A stretch of DNA of 46,670 bases from Planctomycetota bacterium. Its GTDB lineage: Bacteria; Planctomycetota; Phycisphaerae; WQYP01. The position numbers and the translations under genes were made by a program. Position 1 is the first letter of the stretch; the number at the start of each line of letters is the position of its first letter. The DNA is taken from contig JAKBMM010000018.1 in assembly GCA_021831565.1 (NCBI GenBank), forward strand, positions 1-46,670, written 5' to 3'. Under the pieces are notes generated by a model. That model ran no database searches, was not told the origin of the DNA, and was given only the letters and a program-made list of their open reading frames with translations. Of this stretch, positions 11,285-20,464 are shown one piece after another.

Positions 11285-11671
11285 ATGGCCGACTGTTCAA
11301 TAGTAGCTGTGGTGACGGATATGATTTTCGCCACTCGTATCAAGGCCGAAGCGCGCGCCCTGGATGTGCCGGTTCGCGTGATTTGCGATAGCCACGCGCT
11401 CGACGAATCTTTGCGAACCACTCCGGTGCGGTTGCTCATTGTGGATTTGAACGCCCAGGGCGTTGACACCCTGGCGGCGATTGCCCGGGCGCGCCGCCAA
11501 GACGTTCCGCCGCGGATCGTCGCCTATCTTTCGCATGTTCAGCGTGCATTGGCCGCACAAGCCGCCGCCGCCGGCGCCGCTGAAGTGTTGCCGCGCTCGC
11601 GTTTCATCGGCGTGCTGCCGGAACTTCTGCATACTTACGGTAAAACGGGTATAGTTTTCAAACAGCATTAA
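11285..11671 (+). CDS. Small receiver-like protein of unknown function
   Basis: 128 residues with an alternating beta/alpha pattern like a CheY receiver: VAVVTDMI at the start, LLIVDLNAQG with Asp54 where the phosphate acceptor would be, IVAYLSH with Ser83 at the Thr/Ser position, and EVLPRSRF with Arg where receivers keep a Lys. The acidic pair after strand 1 is reduced to a single Asp12. It may be a degenerate receiver or an unrelated Rossmann-like fold. No output domain is attached. It starts 7 nt after the nitroreductase stop, with GAGGA just upstream, and is followed by tsaD at 34 bp. Its function is not recognisable. Confidence 0.7.
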   Translation: MADCSIVAVVTDMIFATRIKAEARALDVPVRVICDSHALDESLRTTPVRLLIVDLNAQGVDTLAAIARARRQDVPPRIVAYLSHVQRALAAQAAAAGAAEVLPRSRFIGVLPELLHTYGKTGIVFKQH

Positions 11672-11705
11672 AAAACTCGCTGTTTCCCCACTGGAAGACC
11701 TATTG

Positions 11706-12746
11706 ATGTCCCTGGTGCTTGGCATCGAAACAACCTGCGATGAAACGTCCGCCGCCGTGGTGCGGGATGGCCGTTTCGTTCTCTCCAACGTGGTCTGGTC
11801 GCAGGTGGCTTTGCACGCCCGCTATGGGGGCGTGGTGCCGGAAATAGCCGCCCGCGCCCACATCGAATCGCTCAACCGCATTGTAGACCTGGCGCTTCAA
11901 GAGGCTGCGGTTTCGCCGTGCGATTTAACCGCCGTCGGCGTGGCCAACCGGCCCGGCCTGATCGGCTGCCTTCTGGTGGGGGCCACGGCCGCCAAGGCGT
12001 TTTCTTTCGCCTGGAATCTTCCGCTGATGTGTGTCGATCACGTGCATGCCCACCTTTACAGCGCTTGTTTGTTCGCCGCTGGTTCGTCCTCGCCGTCGCC
12101 TGTGCCTCCTCCCTTACCGGCGATTGGTCTGGTTATTTCCGGCGGACATACCAGCCTGTACCGCATCGCCGGCTTTTGCGACATGCTGCGTCTCGGCGCG
12201 ACCGTGGATGACGCCGTTGGCGAGGCGTTTGATAAAGTGGCGGCGATTCTTCACCTGGGCTATCCCGGTGGTCCGCTGGTGGATCGGCTTGCCCGCCATG
12301 GCAATCCCCGCGCCCTGGAGTTTCCAATCAGCTTGCTCGGTCGCGAATCACTGGATTTTTCGTTCAGCGGGCTTAAGACCGCTGTGCTTTATCATGTCAA
12401 CGGTCCCGGCGGACGCCAACGCGATGTCACCGCGTTAACCCCGTCTGAGCGGGCGGATGTAGCCGCCTCGTTTCAGCACGCTGTGGCGACGGCGCTGGCG
12501 GCAAAACTGCGGCGGGCCTTGGAACGCCATCCGGTCCGTAGCGTGCTAATCGGCGGGGGGGTGGCGGCCAATAGCGAAGTTCGCCGCACCATGGAAACGC
12601 TCGGCGAAGCCCTTGGATTGCCCGTTTTTCTCCCAGCCCCGCCGTTCTGCACCGATAACGCCGCCATGATCGCCGGTCTGGCGGCGGAATGGCTCCGCTT
12701 GGGTTTCAAGAGCGGTTTGGATACCCCCGTCGTGGCGACCATCTAA
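11706..12746 (+). CDS. tsaD: tRNA N6-adenosine threonylcarbamoyltransferase
   Basis: 346 residues. TsaD (Kae1/YgjD) transfers the threonylcarbamoyl group onto A37 of ANN-decoding tRNAs, working with TsaB, TsaE and TsaC. Conserved blocks are all present: GIETTCDETSAAVV at the N-terminus, YGGVVPEIAARAHIE, the metal-binding HVHAH, VISGGHTSLY, GEAFDKVA, GGVAANSEVR, and the C-terminal FCTDNAAMIA. ATG at 11706 is used; an in-frame TTG one codon earlier is less likely. A GGAAG ribosome site lies upstream. The other threonylcarbamoyl genes are not in the window. Confidence 0.97.
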   Translation: MSLVLGIETTCDETSAAVVRDGRFVLSNVVWSQVALHARYGGVVPEIAARAHIESLNRIVDLALQEAAVSPCDLTAVGVANRPGLIGCLLVGATAAKAFSFAWNLPLMCVDHVHAHLYSACLFAAGSSSPSPVPPPLPAIGLVISGGHTSLYRIAGFCDMLRLGATVDDAVGEAFDKVAAILHLGYPGGPLVDRLARHGNPRALEFPISLLGRESLDFSFSGLKTAVLYHVNGPGGRQRDVTALTPSERADVAASFQHAVATALAAKLRRALERHPVRSVLIGGGVAANSEVRRTMETLGEALGLPVFLPAPPFCTDNAAMIAGLAAEWLRLGFKSGLDTPVVATI

Positions 12747-12847
12747 GCGCGCCCGCTCTTTTCTGAAATAAACTTCCGGAAGCCGCCGAACGCCTTTCGC
12801 CGAACGCCCTCTTGCCGACTTGATCCCGCGCCGGTACTCTCACATTC

Positions 12848-13417
12848 ATGCAGTGTGTTCTGGCTGCGGACGATGTACGGCAAATCATCTCTGATCTGGC
12901 GGATCAGATACTTGTCGCTCCCGATATTGCCGCCACAGCGCCCGGTCGGCTGGCCCTGGTCGGCATCCGCCGGCGCGGCGAGGTGCTCGCCCAGCGCGTC
13001 GGGACCATCCTGCGGGAGCGCACCCACACGGACGTGAACGTCGGCGCCATTGACATCACCATGTATCGCGACGATGTCATGGGCGCTCGTCCGATGACCA
13101 TTCCCATGGGCACGCTCATGAATTTTCGTATTGATGACAGGCCGGTTGTGCTTTTCGATGACGTGTTGCACACCGGTCGCAGCGTGCGGGCCGCCCTCGA
13201 TTCTCTGGTCGATTTCGGCCGACCACGTTTTATTCGTCTGGCCGTGTTGATTGACCGCGACGGCCGGGAATATCCCATTCGCGCCGACTTTTTCGGGCGG
13301 CAAATGACCGTCGCGCCGGATTCGCGGATTTGTGTGCATCTGGCTCCGACCGATCCACACGATGCCGTTTACCTTGATCCCCATCCGGATACCGGCCCCC
13401 GGGGAGTGTGCCGATGA
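12848..13417 (+). CDS. pyrR: PyrR-type bifunctional regulator / uracil phosphoribosyltransferase
   Basis: 189 residues. The type I phosphoribosyltransferase fold is shown by the PRPP loop [19 protein letters not shown] and by [17 protein letters not shown] and IDITMYRDD, typical of PyrR. In Gram-positive bacteria PyrR binds pyr mRNA to control attenuation and also converts uracil to UMP. It overlaps pyrB by ATGA, supporting a pyrimidine role. No PyrR-binding anti-antiterminator was recognised in the 100 bp upstream, so RNA-level control here is unproven. The 12747-12847 gap contains a short direct repeat (CGCCGAACGCC) and nothing else clear. Confidence 0.92.
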   Translation: MQCVLAADDVRQIISDLADQILVAPDIAATAPGRLALVGIRRRGEVLAQRVGTILRERTHTDVNVGAIDITMYRDDVMGARPMTIPMGTLMNFRIDDRPVVLFDDVLHTGRSVRAALDSLVDFGRPRFIRLAVLIDRDGREYPIRADFFGRQMTVAPDSRICVHLAPTDPHDAVYLDPHPDTGPRGVCR

Positions 13418-14445
13418 ATGCGCCGGCAAGCGAGCCATTTCTCTGGAAGCGCCCGCATCTGCTGGGGCTGGAGGACCTTTCTTCGGCGGAATTGCTGGCG
13501 ATTCTGGACACCGCGCGGGCTTTGAAGGAGGTGTCCACCCGCAGCATCAAAAAAGTCCCGGCGCTGCGGGGCAAGGTTGTCGTGAATCTGTTCTTTGAAG
13601 ACTCCACCCGCACGCGGACAAGCTTTCGGCTGGCCGCCCAGCGGATGAGCGCCGACGTGATCGACTTTTCCGTTTCCACCAGCAGTGTGAGCAAGGGGGA
13701 AACGCTTTCCGACACCGCCCGCAATCTCGAAGCCATGGGCGTCGACGCCATAGTGATCCGCCATCGCAGCAGCGGCGCGCCCCACGCGCTGGCCCGCATG
13801 GTCCGCTGCAGTGTCATCAACGCCGGCGATGGCAGCCACGAACACCCCACCCAGGGGCTGTTGGACCTGTTCACCATTCGGGAGACATTCGAGCCGCGCG
13901 GCAAAACGTTTTCCGATCTGCATGTGGCGATCGTCGGCGACGTGGCCCATTCGCGCGTCGCCCGCAGCAATCTCTGGGCGCTGGTTCACCTGGGCGCAAA
14001 GGTTACTCTGGTTGGACCGACCACGCTCTGTCCCGATGAGTTCGCCCGGTTCGGCGTCAAGGTGTCGCACTCCCTCGACGACGTGCTGCCCGCGGTGGAC
14101 GTGCTGAATATTCTCCGTGTGCAATTTGAACGCATAGCCTCGGCGGCCTTTCCCAGCATTCGCGAATACAGCCGCTTTTTCGGACTCGATGAATCACGCC
14201 TCCGCCGCTGCCGGCCCACCGTGTTGGTTTTGCATCCCGGCCCGATGAACCGCGGTTTGGAAATCACCACGGCCGTCGCCGACGGTCCCCGCTCGGCCAT
14301 TCTACAGCAGGTCAGCAACGGCCTGGCGGTGCGGATGGCGGTGCTGTATTTGTGCATCGGAGCCGGTAGTTTCAATGCCGCCACGGCCCCTTACCTGGAG
14401 AAACGCCTCTCCTTGAGCGATGATGAAGCGCGCGGCCCACAATAG
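13414..14445 (+). CDS. pyrB: Aspartate carbamoyltransferase catalytic subunit
   Basis: 343 residues. PyrB joins carbamoyl phosphate and aspartate to N-carbamoyl-aspartate, the committed step of pyrimidine synthesis. Family blocks: carbamoyl-phosphate loop [21 protein letters not shown] with the 80s-loop lysine, [25 protein letters not shown] and [14 protein letters not shown]. The ATG at 13414 overlaps the pyrR stop as ATGA, so translation is probably coupled. An in-frame GTG at 13408 is a less likely start. No pyrC or regulatory pyrI gene is seen nearby. Confidence 0.97.
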   Translation: MNAPASEPFLWKRPHLLGLEDLSSAELLAILDTARALKEVSTRSIKKVPALRGKVVVNLFFEDSTRTRTSFRLAAQRMSADVIDFSVSTSSVSKGETLSDTARNLEAMGVDAIVIRHRSSGAPHALARMVRCSVINAGDGSHEHPTQGLLDLFTIRETFEPRGKTFSDLHVAIVGDVAHSRVARSNLWALVHLGAKVTLVGPTTLCPDEFARFGVKVSHSLDDVLPAVDVLNILRVQFERIASAAFPSIREYSRFFGLDESRLRRCRPTVLVLHPGPMNRGLEITTAVADGPRSAILQQVSNGLAVRMAVLYLCIGAGSFNAATAPYLEKRLSLSDDEARGPQ

Positions 14446-14489
14446 CCGGGCTTCCTGGAAGTGTTCCGCTTGCGATGTAAGGAATCCGC

Positions 14490-16124
14490 ATGACGCGCCG
14501 CTATTTGTATCCCTTCAAAACGCATCGCCTTCCCCACGTGCTTACCGACATCCTGGTGATCGGCGGCGGAGTGGCGGGCCTGCGCGCCGCGATTGCCGCC
14601 GGTGAATCGGCGGACGTTCTGCTTGTATCCAAGCAGCAGTTGTTTGAATCCAATACTTATTACGCCCAGGGCGGCATCGCCACCGTCCTGCGGCCCGACG
14701 ACAGCTTCGAGAGTCACATCGCCGATACTCTCAAGACCGGCTGCGGTTTAAGCGACCCGGTGGCGGTGGAAACTGTTGTCAAGGAAGCCCCGGCCCGCAT
14801 CGAGGAACTGATCCGCTGGGGAGCCAACTTCGATCGCGAAACCAGCGGCCGGCTGGCTTTCGCTCGCGAGGGCGGCCATTCTTTCGCGCGCATCGTCCAC
14901 GCCTTGGGCGATGCGACCGGCCGCGAACTGGCCAACTGCCTCGGCGCCGTGGCCCGAAAATGCGATTCCATCTCCATCCTGGAACATACCTTTATTCTGG
15001 ACTTGCTCACAATTGATGGACGCTGCGTAGGCGCCCTGGGCTGGAACAGCCAGCGCGGCCTGTTCGCGATTTTTGCGCACCAGACTCTGCTGGCCAGCGG
15101 CGGAGCCGGGGCGCTCTATCGTGAAACCACCAACCCACCCATCGCCACCGCCGACGGTCACGCCATGGCCTGGCGAGCCGGCGCGATTCTGCGCGATATG
15201 GAAATGGTCCAGTTCCACCCCACCACCATTTACATCGCCGGCGCCACGCGCTCCCTGATCAGCGAGGCGGTCCGCGGCGAAGGCGCCAAACTCATCAACA
15301 AGACCGGCTATCGCTTTATGCCTGATTACCATCCTCTGGCCGAACTGGCGCCGCGCGATGTTGTTTCGCGCTGCATTCTCGAACAGATGGCCAGGACCGG
15401 CGCCACGCATGTTTTCCTGGACTGTCGGCACATGAGCGAAGAGGCGTTTCAAGCCCGTTTTCCCGGCATTTATGAGGTCTGCCGCAAGTTTGGCATTAAC
15501 CCCGCCCAACAGCCCATTCCCGTGCATCCCAGTGCGCACTACATGGTCGGCGGCGTTCGGTGCGATCTATTCGGCCGAACCTGCCTGGAGAATCTCTATG
15601 CGATCGGAGAAGCTTCCTATACCGGTCTGCACGGCGCCAATCGCCTGGCCAGCAACTCGCTTATTGAGGCGCTGGTGTTCGGCAAACGGGCCGGCGAACA
15701 TGCCGCCGCCGCCCTGGCCGGCCACTCGCTGCCGCCGGCAACGCCGCGCCTGACGATTGACATCCCGCACAGTGATCGAACCGAGCTGGACATGCAGGAC
15801 GTCCTCAGCTCCTTGCGCTCGTTGCTCTGGCGCAATGTGGGCATCGAACGCGTCGGTCCGCGGCTTGCTGAAGCTGTGGAAATCATCGACTTCTGGTCCC
15901 ACTACGTGCTGGACAAGGTCTTTGAGTCGCCCGCCGGCTGGGAGCTGCAAAACATGCTCCAGATCGCCCGGCTCATCACCGCATCCGCCTCCGCCCGCCG
16001 GGAAACGCGCGGCGTGCATTTCCGAACCGATTTTCCCGCTACCGACGACACCAACTGGCGCTGCCACCTCGACTGGTCCGCCGGCGCCGCGCAGCCCGTC
16101 CCATCTCCCGTACCGGCTCAATGA
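14490..16124 (+). CDS. nadB: L-aspartate oxidase
   Basis: 544 residues. The FAD-binding N-terminus DILVIGGGVAGLRAAIAAG is followed by SNTYYAQGGIATVL, GREGGHS-like AREGGHSFARIVHA, FHPTTIY and HPSAHYMVGGVRCDL, all typical of NadB. A C-terminal helical domain follows. NadB oxidises aspartate to iminoaspartate for quinolinate and NAD synthesis. The related SdhA/FrdA is less likely because the covalent-FAD His context is absent and the length matches NadB. AAGGA precedes ATG by 7 nt. It is the last gene of the run and shares aspartate as substrate with PyrB. nadA and nadC are not in the window. Confidence 0.94.
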   Translation: MTRRYLYPFKTHRLPHVLTDILVIGGGVAGLRAAIAAGESADVLLVSKQQLFESNTYYAQGGIATVLRPDDSFESHIADTLKTGCGLSDPVAVETVVKEAPARIEELIRWGANFDRETSGRLAFAREGGHSFARIVHALGDATGRELANCLGAVARKCDSISILEHTFILDLLTIDGRCVGALGWNSQRGLFAIFAHQTLLASGGAGALYRETTNPPIATADGHAMAWRAGAILRDMEMVQFHPTTIYIAGATRSLISEAVRGEGAKLINKTGYRFMPDYHPLAELAPRDVVSRCILEQMARTGATHVFLDCRHMSEEAFQARFPGIYEVCRKFGINPAQQPIPVHPSAHYMVGGVRCDLFGRTCLENLYAIGEASYTGLHGANRLASNSLIEALVFGKRAGEHAAAALAGHSLPPATPRLTIDIPHSDRTELDMQDVLSSLRSLLWRNVGIERVGPRLAEAVEIIDFWSHYVLDKVFESPAGWELQNMLQIARLITASASARRETRGVHFRTDFPATDDTNWRCHLDWSAGAAQPVPSPVPAQ

Positions 16125-16324
16125 AAGCGCCGGCGTGTCGTCCCGTAACCGTTCATGCCCCGGATGTTTTTCGCGTACATCCCGGCGGGCACGGGTTTTC
16201 CCGGTGTGCCGGGACCGCCAAGCACCGCGCCGCCCCAGCCACGCAGCCGCGTGGATCGCAATCCCGCGGCCGTTTTCCGCGCCGCCGTGAACGGTTACGT
16301 CGGCCCGCGTCGTCAATGATAGAG

Positions 16325-16380
16325 GTAGTTGCTCCTCAAGCGCGCAAGAATACTGGTTCAAAGCGGATGATGACGCCGGC
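16325..16380 (-). repeat. 56-bp relic copy of the 3' end of the sigma-linked membrane-protein gene
   Basis: This segment matches 17685-17740 at all but about five positions. Read on the minus strand it encodes NQYSCALEEQL, matching NQYSCVLEEQL at the C-terminus of the membrane protein encoded at 17680-18099. It sits just past the 3' end of the secreted-protein gene. It looks like the remains of a second, deleted copy of the module. The rest of 16125-16390 shows no gene, only a GGCAC/GTGCC hairpin around 16190-16215 without a T-run. Confidence 0.65.
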
Positions 16381-16390
16381 AGTAAACCGA

Positions 16391-17683
16391 TCATTTGAGC
16401 TTAACTGTAAGGGTGCTGGGGTGTTTGTTGTATATGGTGCTCACATTCAGTGCGGATTGGATTACCAGCTTTTTACCGGTCTTCTTCAACATAAACGGGC
16501 CTTTGCCGAAGGGGTCTTTCACCGCATCAAAGGCCTTGCGGCCGCCGCGGAGATAAGCCACCGCGGCCCGGAGCATGGCCGTTTGTGCGATAGCTCGGCA
16601 TTGAACAGCATATCCGCCATTGGTGTTGGATGGCGATGGCAATAGCAGATTCGCAACATCATCGAGGGGGAAGTGGTGGGGGGGCTGCGGTATTTCCTGC
16701 ACATATCCCCCCGTAGCAATTAATTGTTTGGTGAGAGGGGGGTGGAGTGGCTGTAATTTTTTCAGGGCCGAGATGGATTGGGGGTATGGTAATGCCAGGA
16801 TGCGCCGCAAGCGCTTATTATAATGTTCTAATGCGCAAATAGATTTATAAGCCTCTTTTTTCCAATAGACTTTAGATGTGGATTTGGATTTTAATATGGA
16901 TTTGAGAGCCGTCCAAGCCGGATAATATAGTTTACCTGGTCGCAAGAAATAACTAACGCCGACGCTATCCTTGAGGAATTGATACGTCCGGCCGGTGCGG
17001 ATGAGTCGCTTGAGCCAGGCAATCTTGCCTTGGTTCTCAGCGATAATGCCGTAGGAAATCGGCGTAGGTGCGGGGAGACGCGAGAGCGCCGCCGCCAGAT
17101 GATCCAGCGCCGGCGGCGGCAATTGGGTCAGATTATCCGCCAGCATCCAGTTCAGCCTCTCACGAAGGGAATATTCAACCAGGGTTCCAATGATTGTCTT
17201 ATCGCGGCCGATTGCGCGGGCCAGCATGATTCCATCGGTGTAGTCACGGATGGCGCGGTGGAAATGATGCTCGGCGATGGCGATGCGAGCCTCGAGAATG
17301 ACCCAATTCGTCAATTGTGAAGCCTTGGCAAGTTCAGGCAGTAATACAGTCGGGCCATAGCGATCACCGCCAATTCCCCAGCGGCAATTCGCCAGCTCCG
17401 CGGCGCGATGCAGCAATCGCAGGGATGCCTGTGCGGATTGACCCAACTGCCGGATTATTTTATCCATTGGAGTGCCCAGTGGATACGTAGCTAAATACTT
17501 TTTAGGGATATAATTTATGGGGGGCGTTAGCAAAAAAGCCCGGAAGTAAAGCAGGGCGGCATTCGGGCCTGGATTTACCGCCGGCTTCATCTGCACGCAT
17601 GGCGCGGCTGCCATCAGCCGCGGCCCGGCGGTTGCCGCAATGCCTGCGATTAAGAATATCGCAATGAGCATCCATCGTTTCAT
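16391..17683 (-). CDS. Secreted protein of unknown function, third gene of the sigma module
   Basis: 430 residues, not recognised. An N-terminal signal peptide is clear (MKRWMLIAIFLIAGIAATAG, likely cleavage near MAAAP). The rest is mainly helical, with repeated Leu/Ala/Arg-rich segments (LLHRAAELANCRWG, ILEARIAIAEHHFHRAI), suggesting a helical-repeat fold, and a short beta-like tail. No catalytic motif is visible. Its ATG overlaps the stop of the upstream membrane-protein gene (ATGA at 17683-17680), so translation is probably coupled. Being third after an ECF sigma factor and a membrane protein, it may be part of the sensing pathway or its target. GC appears somewhat lower than in nearby housekeeping genes. 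Confidence 0.8.
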   Translation of the reverse strand: MKRWMLIAIFLIAGIAATAGPRLMAAAPCVQMKPAVNPGPNAALLYFRAFLLTPPINYIPKKYLATYPLGTPMDKIIRQLGQSAQASLRLLHRAAELANCRWGIGGDRYGPTVLLPELAKASQLTNWVILEARIAIAEHHFHRAIRDYTDGIMLARAIGRDKTIIGTLVEYSLRERLNWMLADNLTQLPPPALDHLAAALSRLPAPTPISYGIIAENQGKIAWLKRLIRTGRTYQFLKDSVGVSYFLRPGKLYYPAWTALKSILKSKSTSKVYWKKEAYKSICALEHYNKRLRRILALPYPQSISALKKLQPLHPPLTKQLIATGGYVQEIPQPPHHFPLDDVANLLLPSPSNTNGGYAVQCRAIAQTAMLRAAVAYLRGGRKAFDAVKDPFGKGPFMLKKTGKKLVIQSALNVSTIYNKHPSTLTVKLK

Positions 17684-18099
17684 TGTAGTTGCTCCTCAAG
17701 CACGCAAGAATACTGGTTGAAAGCGGATGGCGACACCGGCGCCATGCGGTTGGCGTTTCGGTTGAGCATTTCATCGAATGCCGCCGGCGATTTTTGCCAG
17801 GCGCGCAGGAGCGCCATTTCGCTGCACGGCGGCGGCCAGATCGCTCTTGGCGCCACAATCCTTCGCGCCGCAATTGTCTTATTCGCCGTGTTTGGCGTTG
17901 GCCGTGGATGAATTCTTGCCGGCATCATGACGGCGAGAACGATTAATACGGCCACGCCGGCCGCGGCGGAAATCACCAGCGTGCGAACCATGTTGTCAAA
18001 AGCGATGCGCTGGCCCACGCGCCGGATCAGCCGCGGTGGAGGTCCCGGCAATCCGCACGCCGCGAGCCGCTTCTCCAGGTTGTCAAACGGGTCATTCAT
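17680..18099 (-). CDS. Small single-pass membrane protein, candidate anti-sigma factor
   Basis: 139 residues starting MNDPFDNLEKRLAACGLP. A cytoplasmic segment of about 37 residues is followed by one transmembrane helix (~38-60, LVISAAAGVAVLIVLAVMM). A Pro/Arg-rich periplasmic part follows, ending in FNQYSCVLEEQLQ. This topology and the position straight after an ECF sigma gene fit an anti-sigma factor, but no zinc-binding HxxxCxxC motif is visible, so this is inference from context. The start overlaps the sigma gene by 8 nt and the end overlaps the secreted-protein gene by 4 nt. The C-terminal tail is duplicated as a relic at 16325-16380. Confidence 0.75.
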   Translation of the reverse strand: MNDPFDNLEKRLAACGLPGPPPRLIRRVGQRIAFDNMVRTLVISAAAGVAVLIVLAVMMPARIHPRPTPNTANKTIAARRIVAPRAIWPPPCSEMALLRAWQKSPAAFDEMLNRNANRMAPVSPSAFNQYSCVLEEQLQ

Positions 18100-18583
18100 A
18101 ACGCCAGCTCGGATCAAGTTGACCACGCAATGCGACCAGCGCATAGCGATACCGTGACGCCGCGGTGGCTGCGGGAATGCCGAGCACCGCGCCAATCGCG
18201 GCAAATGTCAATCCGCCCCATATTTTCATCACCAGAACCTCACGTTGTTCCGCGGCCAGCCCGGCGATGGCTTTTTCCATCGCGGTTCGGCAATCCGCAT
18301 CCAGCGTCTGGCTCTCAATCATCACCTCGGGTGTGGACGCCGCCCGTTGGATACGGCCCCGGAGCGCGGCGCGCCGCCGCTGATCCAGCGCGGCGCTCCG
18401 CACCGCCGCGAACAGGTAAGCCGCCGGATCTCGAACTTTCCCGCGGCGGCGCCAATATCGAATAAACGCGTCCTGGACAATATCTTCCGCATCAGCCGGC
18501 GCGCTTCCCCATTGCCGCGCCAAAAGGAGCAGGGCGCCGCCGTACTGGTCCAATACCCCTTTCCATGCGCCACCGGAGACCAT
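18092..18583 (-). CDS. ECF-family RNA polymerase sigma factor
   Basis: 163 residues. Region 2 is shown by DAEDIVQDAFIRYWRR (core binding and -10 recognition) and DPAAYLFAAVRSAALDQRRR. Region 4 is shown by LAAEQREVLVMKIWGGLTFAAIGAVLGIPAATAASRYRYAL, here split by a short gap from region 2 as usual for ECF sigmas. An AAGGAG ribosome site lies 4 nt before ATG. It is the first gene of an overlapping three-gene unit with a membrane protein and a secreted protein, so it probably directs a response to an envelope or extracellular signal. The pepA stop is 59 bp upstream on the same strand. Confidence 0.9.
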   Translation of the reverse strand: MVSGGAWKGVLDQYGGALLLLARQWGSAPADAEDIVQDAFIRYWRRRGKVRDPAAYLFAAVRSAALDQRRRAALRGRIQRAASTPEVMIESQTLDADCRTAMEKAIAGLAAEQREVLVMKIWGGLTFAAIGAVLGIPAATAASRYRYALVALRGQLDPSWRYE

Positions 18584-18642
18584 GCGGCTCCTTCTTCTTC
18601 GCCGTTGGTATTACAGACGCAACCGAATGGGGAATTTATCTA

Positions 18643-20265
18643 TTATTTCGGGAGATTTCCCAGCAGATACTGTATTACCAGCCGCACGCCGAAGCCGTTG
18701 GCGGTATCGGCAATCCAATAACGGTGCTCCTTTTTCGGATGCGCCACGCCCGCGATGTCCACGTGCGCCCAGGCGGTTCCCTTGGGCAGAAATTCCCGCA
18801 AAAACATGCCGCCCTGGATCGGATGCGCTTCCCGCGCGCCGCTGTTTTGAATGTCCGCATGTGGACTTTCCAGCAACTTCTTATAGCGCTCGTGCAAAGG
18901 CAGCCGCCAGAGCCATTCCCCGGTCTGTTGGCCGGCGGCAATCAGGTCTGCGGCGAGTTGATCGTCGTTGCCCATCAGGCCGGCGTATACGCCGCCCAAC
19001 GCCACCACCACGCCGCCGGTGAGCGTGGCCATGTCGATCAGAGCGTCCGGATGGTATTTTTCGCAGGTATAGGCCAGCGCATCCGCCAGAATCAGTCGTC
19101 CTTCCGCATCGGTGTTGCTGATCTCCACCGTCTTACCGTTATACATGCGAACAATATCGCCGGGCCGGTAGGACTCGGCGTCCACCGCGTTTTCCACCAC
19201 GGGAATTACTCCGATCAGGCGGTGGTTCAGTTGCAGGGCCGTTGCCGCCCGCATAATTCCCAATACCGCCGCGCCGCCGCATTTGTCATATTTCATTGCG
19301 CCCATGTCGGCGGCGGGTTTGATGGAAATTCCACCCGTGTCAAAGGTCACGGCTTTGCCGACAACGGCGATGGTTTTTTGCCGGCTGGCGCTCCGGCCGG
19401 TTTTGGGCGGAGCGTATTCCAGGAGAATCAGCGACGGTGGATGCGCGCTGCCGCGTCCGACGGCGCACAGGCCGCCCATGCCCAGCCGCTGGGCGGCCCT
19501 GGCGTCAATCACCGTGATTTTGAGCCCGCATTGCCGGGCCAGATTCCGCGCCAGGTCCACCAGCATGGCGGGCGTGACGACGTTTCCGGGCTGGCAGGCG
19601 ATAAAACGGGCATAGTTTGCGGCTTGGGCGATGGCTGATCGGCGGGAGACCTTTTCCCGCATGGATGGGTCTTCCGCTGGTCCGATCAGGTCGAAGCGTA
19701 TAATTTTCACCGGCTTGGGTTGTGCCGAGGTGGGGCGGTTGTTCCGGTCATCGCCCGGGTTGTTTTCATCAGTCTTGGTCTGGTAATCTTTGAAGGCAAA
19801 ACCGCCGAGAATCGCGCCCTCGGCAAAATCGGCGGCAAAATCAGACCAGTTAAGCTTCGCCAGGCTCCCGGGATGAATCAGCACGCGGGAAAGCTCCAGC
19901 TTGCGGGCGTATTGACACGCCCGTGCGCCGGCCCAGCGCACCACATCGGCATCGAGGGATTCGCATTTTCCCAGACCAACCAGAAAAATCCGGCGAATTT
20001 CATCACCGCTGGCGATGGCGCCGGCCCCCAGGGCGTATGTTTCGCCTTCTTTACCCTTGAAATCTCCCAGGGCGAGGGTGGAATGAATCTGCCGCCGCGG
20101 TTCCGTCGGCACACCGCCGAGATCGATCGCGCTGGCCCTCTGATCGGAAAACAGAGGAATCATGATGGCATCGGCGCGGCCGGTCGCGGCGGGGACAATG
20201 CTCCAGCGGATGGGTGGGTTCTCATGGAAAACAACGGCATCGCCGGATTGCGTTTGCGCAGGCAT
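18643..20265 (-). CDS. pepA: Leucyl aminopeptidase, M17 family
   Basis: 540 residues. The C-terminal catalytic domain contains VGKAVTFDTGGISIKP (metal-binding Asp and substrate-binding Lys), MKYDKCGGAAVLG and NTDAEGRLILADAL, the M17 signature with two metal ligands. The N-terminal ~180 residues form the usual less-conserved domain. The enzyme is a cytoplasmic hexameric di-zinc or manganese exopeptidase. ATG at 20265 is preferred because AAGGA lies 6 nt upstream. A TTG five codons earlier would place that site inside the gene. It is divergent from the aminotransferase gene and is followed by the sigma-factor gene. A short insert rich in Asp/Asn (TDENNPGDDRNNRP) lies near residue 180. Confidence 0.94.
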   Translation of the reverse strand: MPAQTQSGDAVVFHENPPIRWSIVPAATGRADAIMIPLFSDQRASAIDLGGVPTEPRRQIHSTLALGDFKGKEGETYALGAGAIASGDEIRRIFLVGLGKCESLDADVVRWAGARACQYARKLELSRVLIHPGSLAKLNWSDFAADFAEGAILGGFAFKDYQTKTDENNPGDDRNNRPTSAQPKPVKIIRFDLIGPAEDPSMREKVSRRSAIAQAANYARFIACQPGNVVTPAMLVDLARNLARQCGLKITVIDARAAQRLGMGGLCAVGRGSAHPPSLILLEYAPPKTGRSASRQKTIAVVGKAVTFDTGGISIKPAADMGAMKYDKCGGAAVLGIMRAATALQLNHRLIGVIPVVENAVDAESYRPGDIVRMYNGKTVEISNTDAEGRLILADALAYTCEKYHPDALIDMATLTGGVVVALGGVYAGLMGNDDQLAADLIAAGQQTGEWLWRLPLHERYKKLLESPHADIQNSGAREAHPIQGGMFLREFLPKGTAWAHVDIAGVAHPKKEHRYWIADTANGFGVRLVIQYLLGNLPK

Positions 20266-20367
20266 GAAAATTCCTTTCAAAGCGGAGGCGGCAAAATCTT
20301 GGCTTCCGTCATTGTGGCCGCCGCCGTCCGGGAGTCAAGTTAGGGGCCGTCAAGAAATATAGCCGGC

Positions 20368-20395
20368 GAGACGCGCAAGCTCCTGCGGCTATAAT
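20368..20395 (+). promoter_or_regulatory. Candidate promoter for the aminotransferase / RND operon
   Basis: A perfect TATAAT at 20390-20395 has only a weak -35 (GAGACG, 16 nt upstream). It would start transcription near 20402, about 60 nt before the aminotransferase ATG. It lies in the 200-bp divergent space shared with pepA. Confidence 0.4.
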
Positions 20396-20464
20396 GGCGG
20401 ACCGTGTGGCTCCGGACGAAGAAGCCGGGAACGCCGGTTTTGCTGATTTTGGCGGGATTGGTTC

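Noticed and set aside
14490-16124. Succinate dehydrogenase or fumarate reductase flavoprotein
   Set aside because: Length, N-terminus and lack of sdhB/sdhC neighbours fit L-aspartate oxidase better.
16185-16230. Terminator after nadB
   Set aside because: The GGCAC/GTGCC hairpin has a bulge and no T-run.
16121-16645. 174-codon open frame after nadB
   Set aside because: It crosses the relic and then runs antisense to the secreted-protein gene. No family feature.
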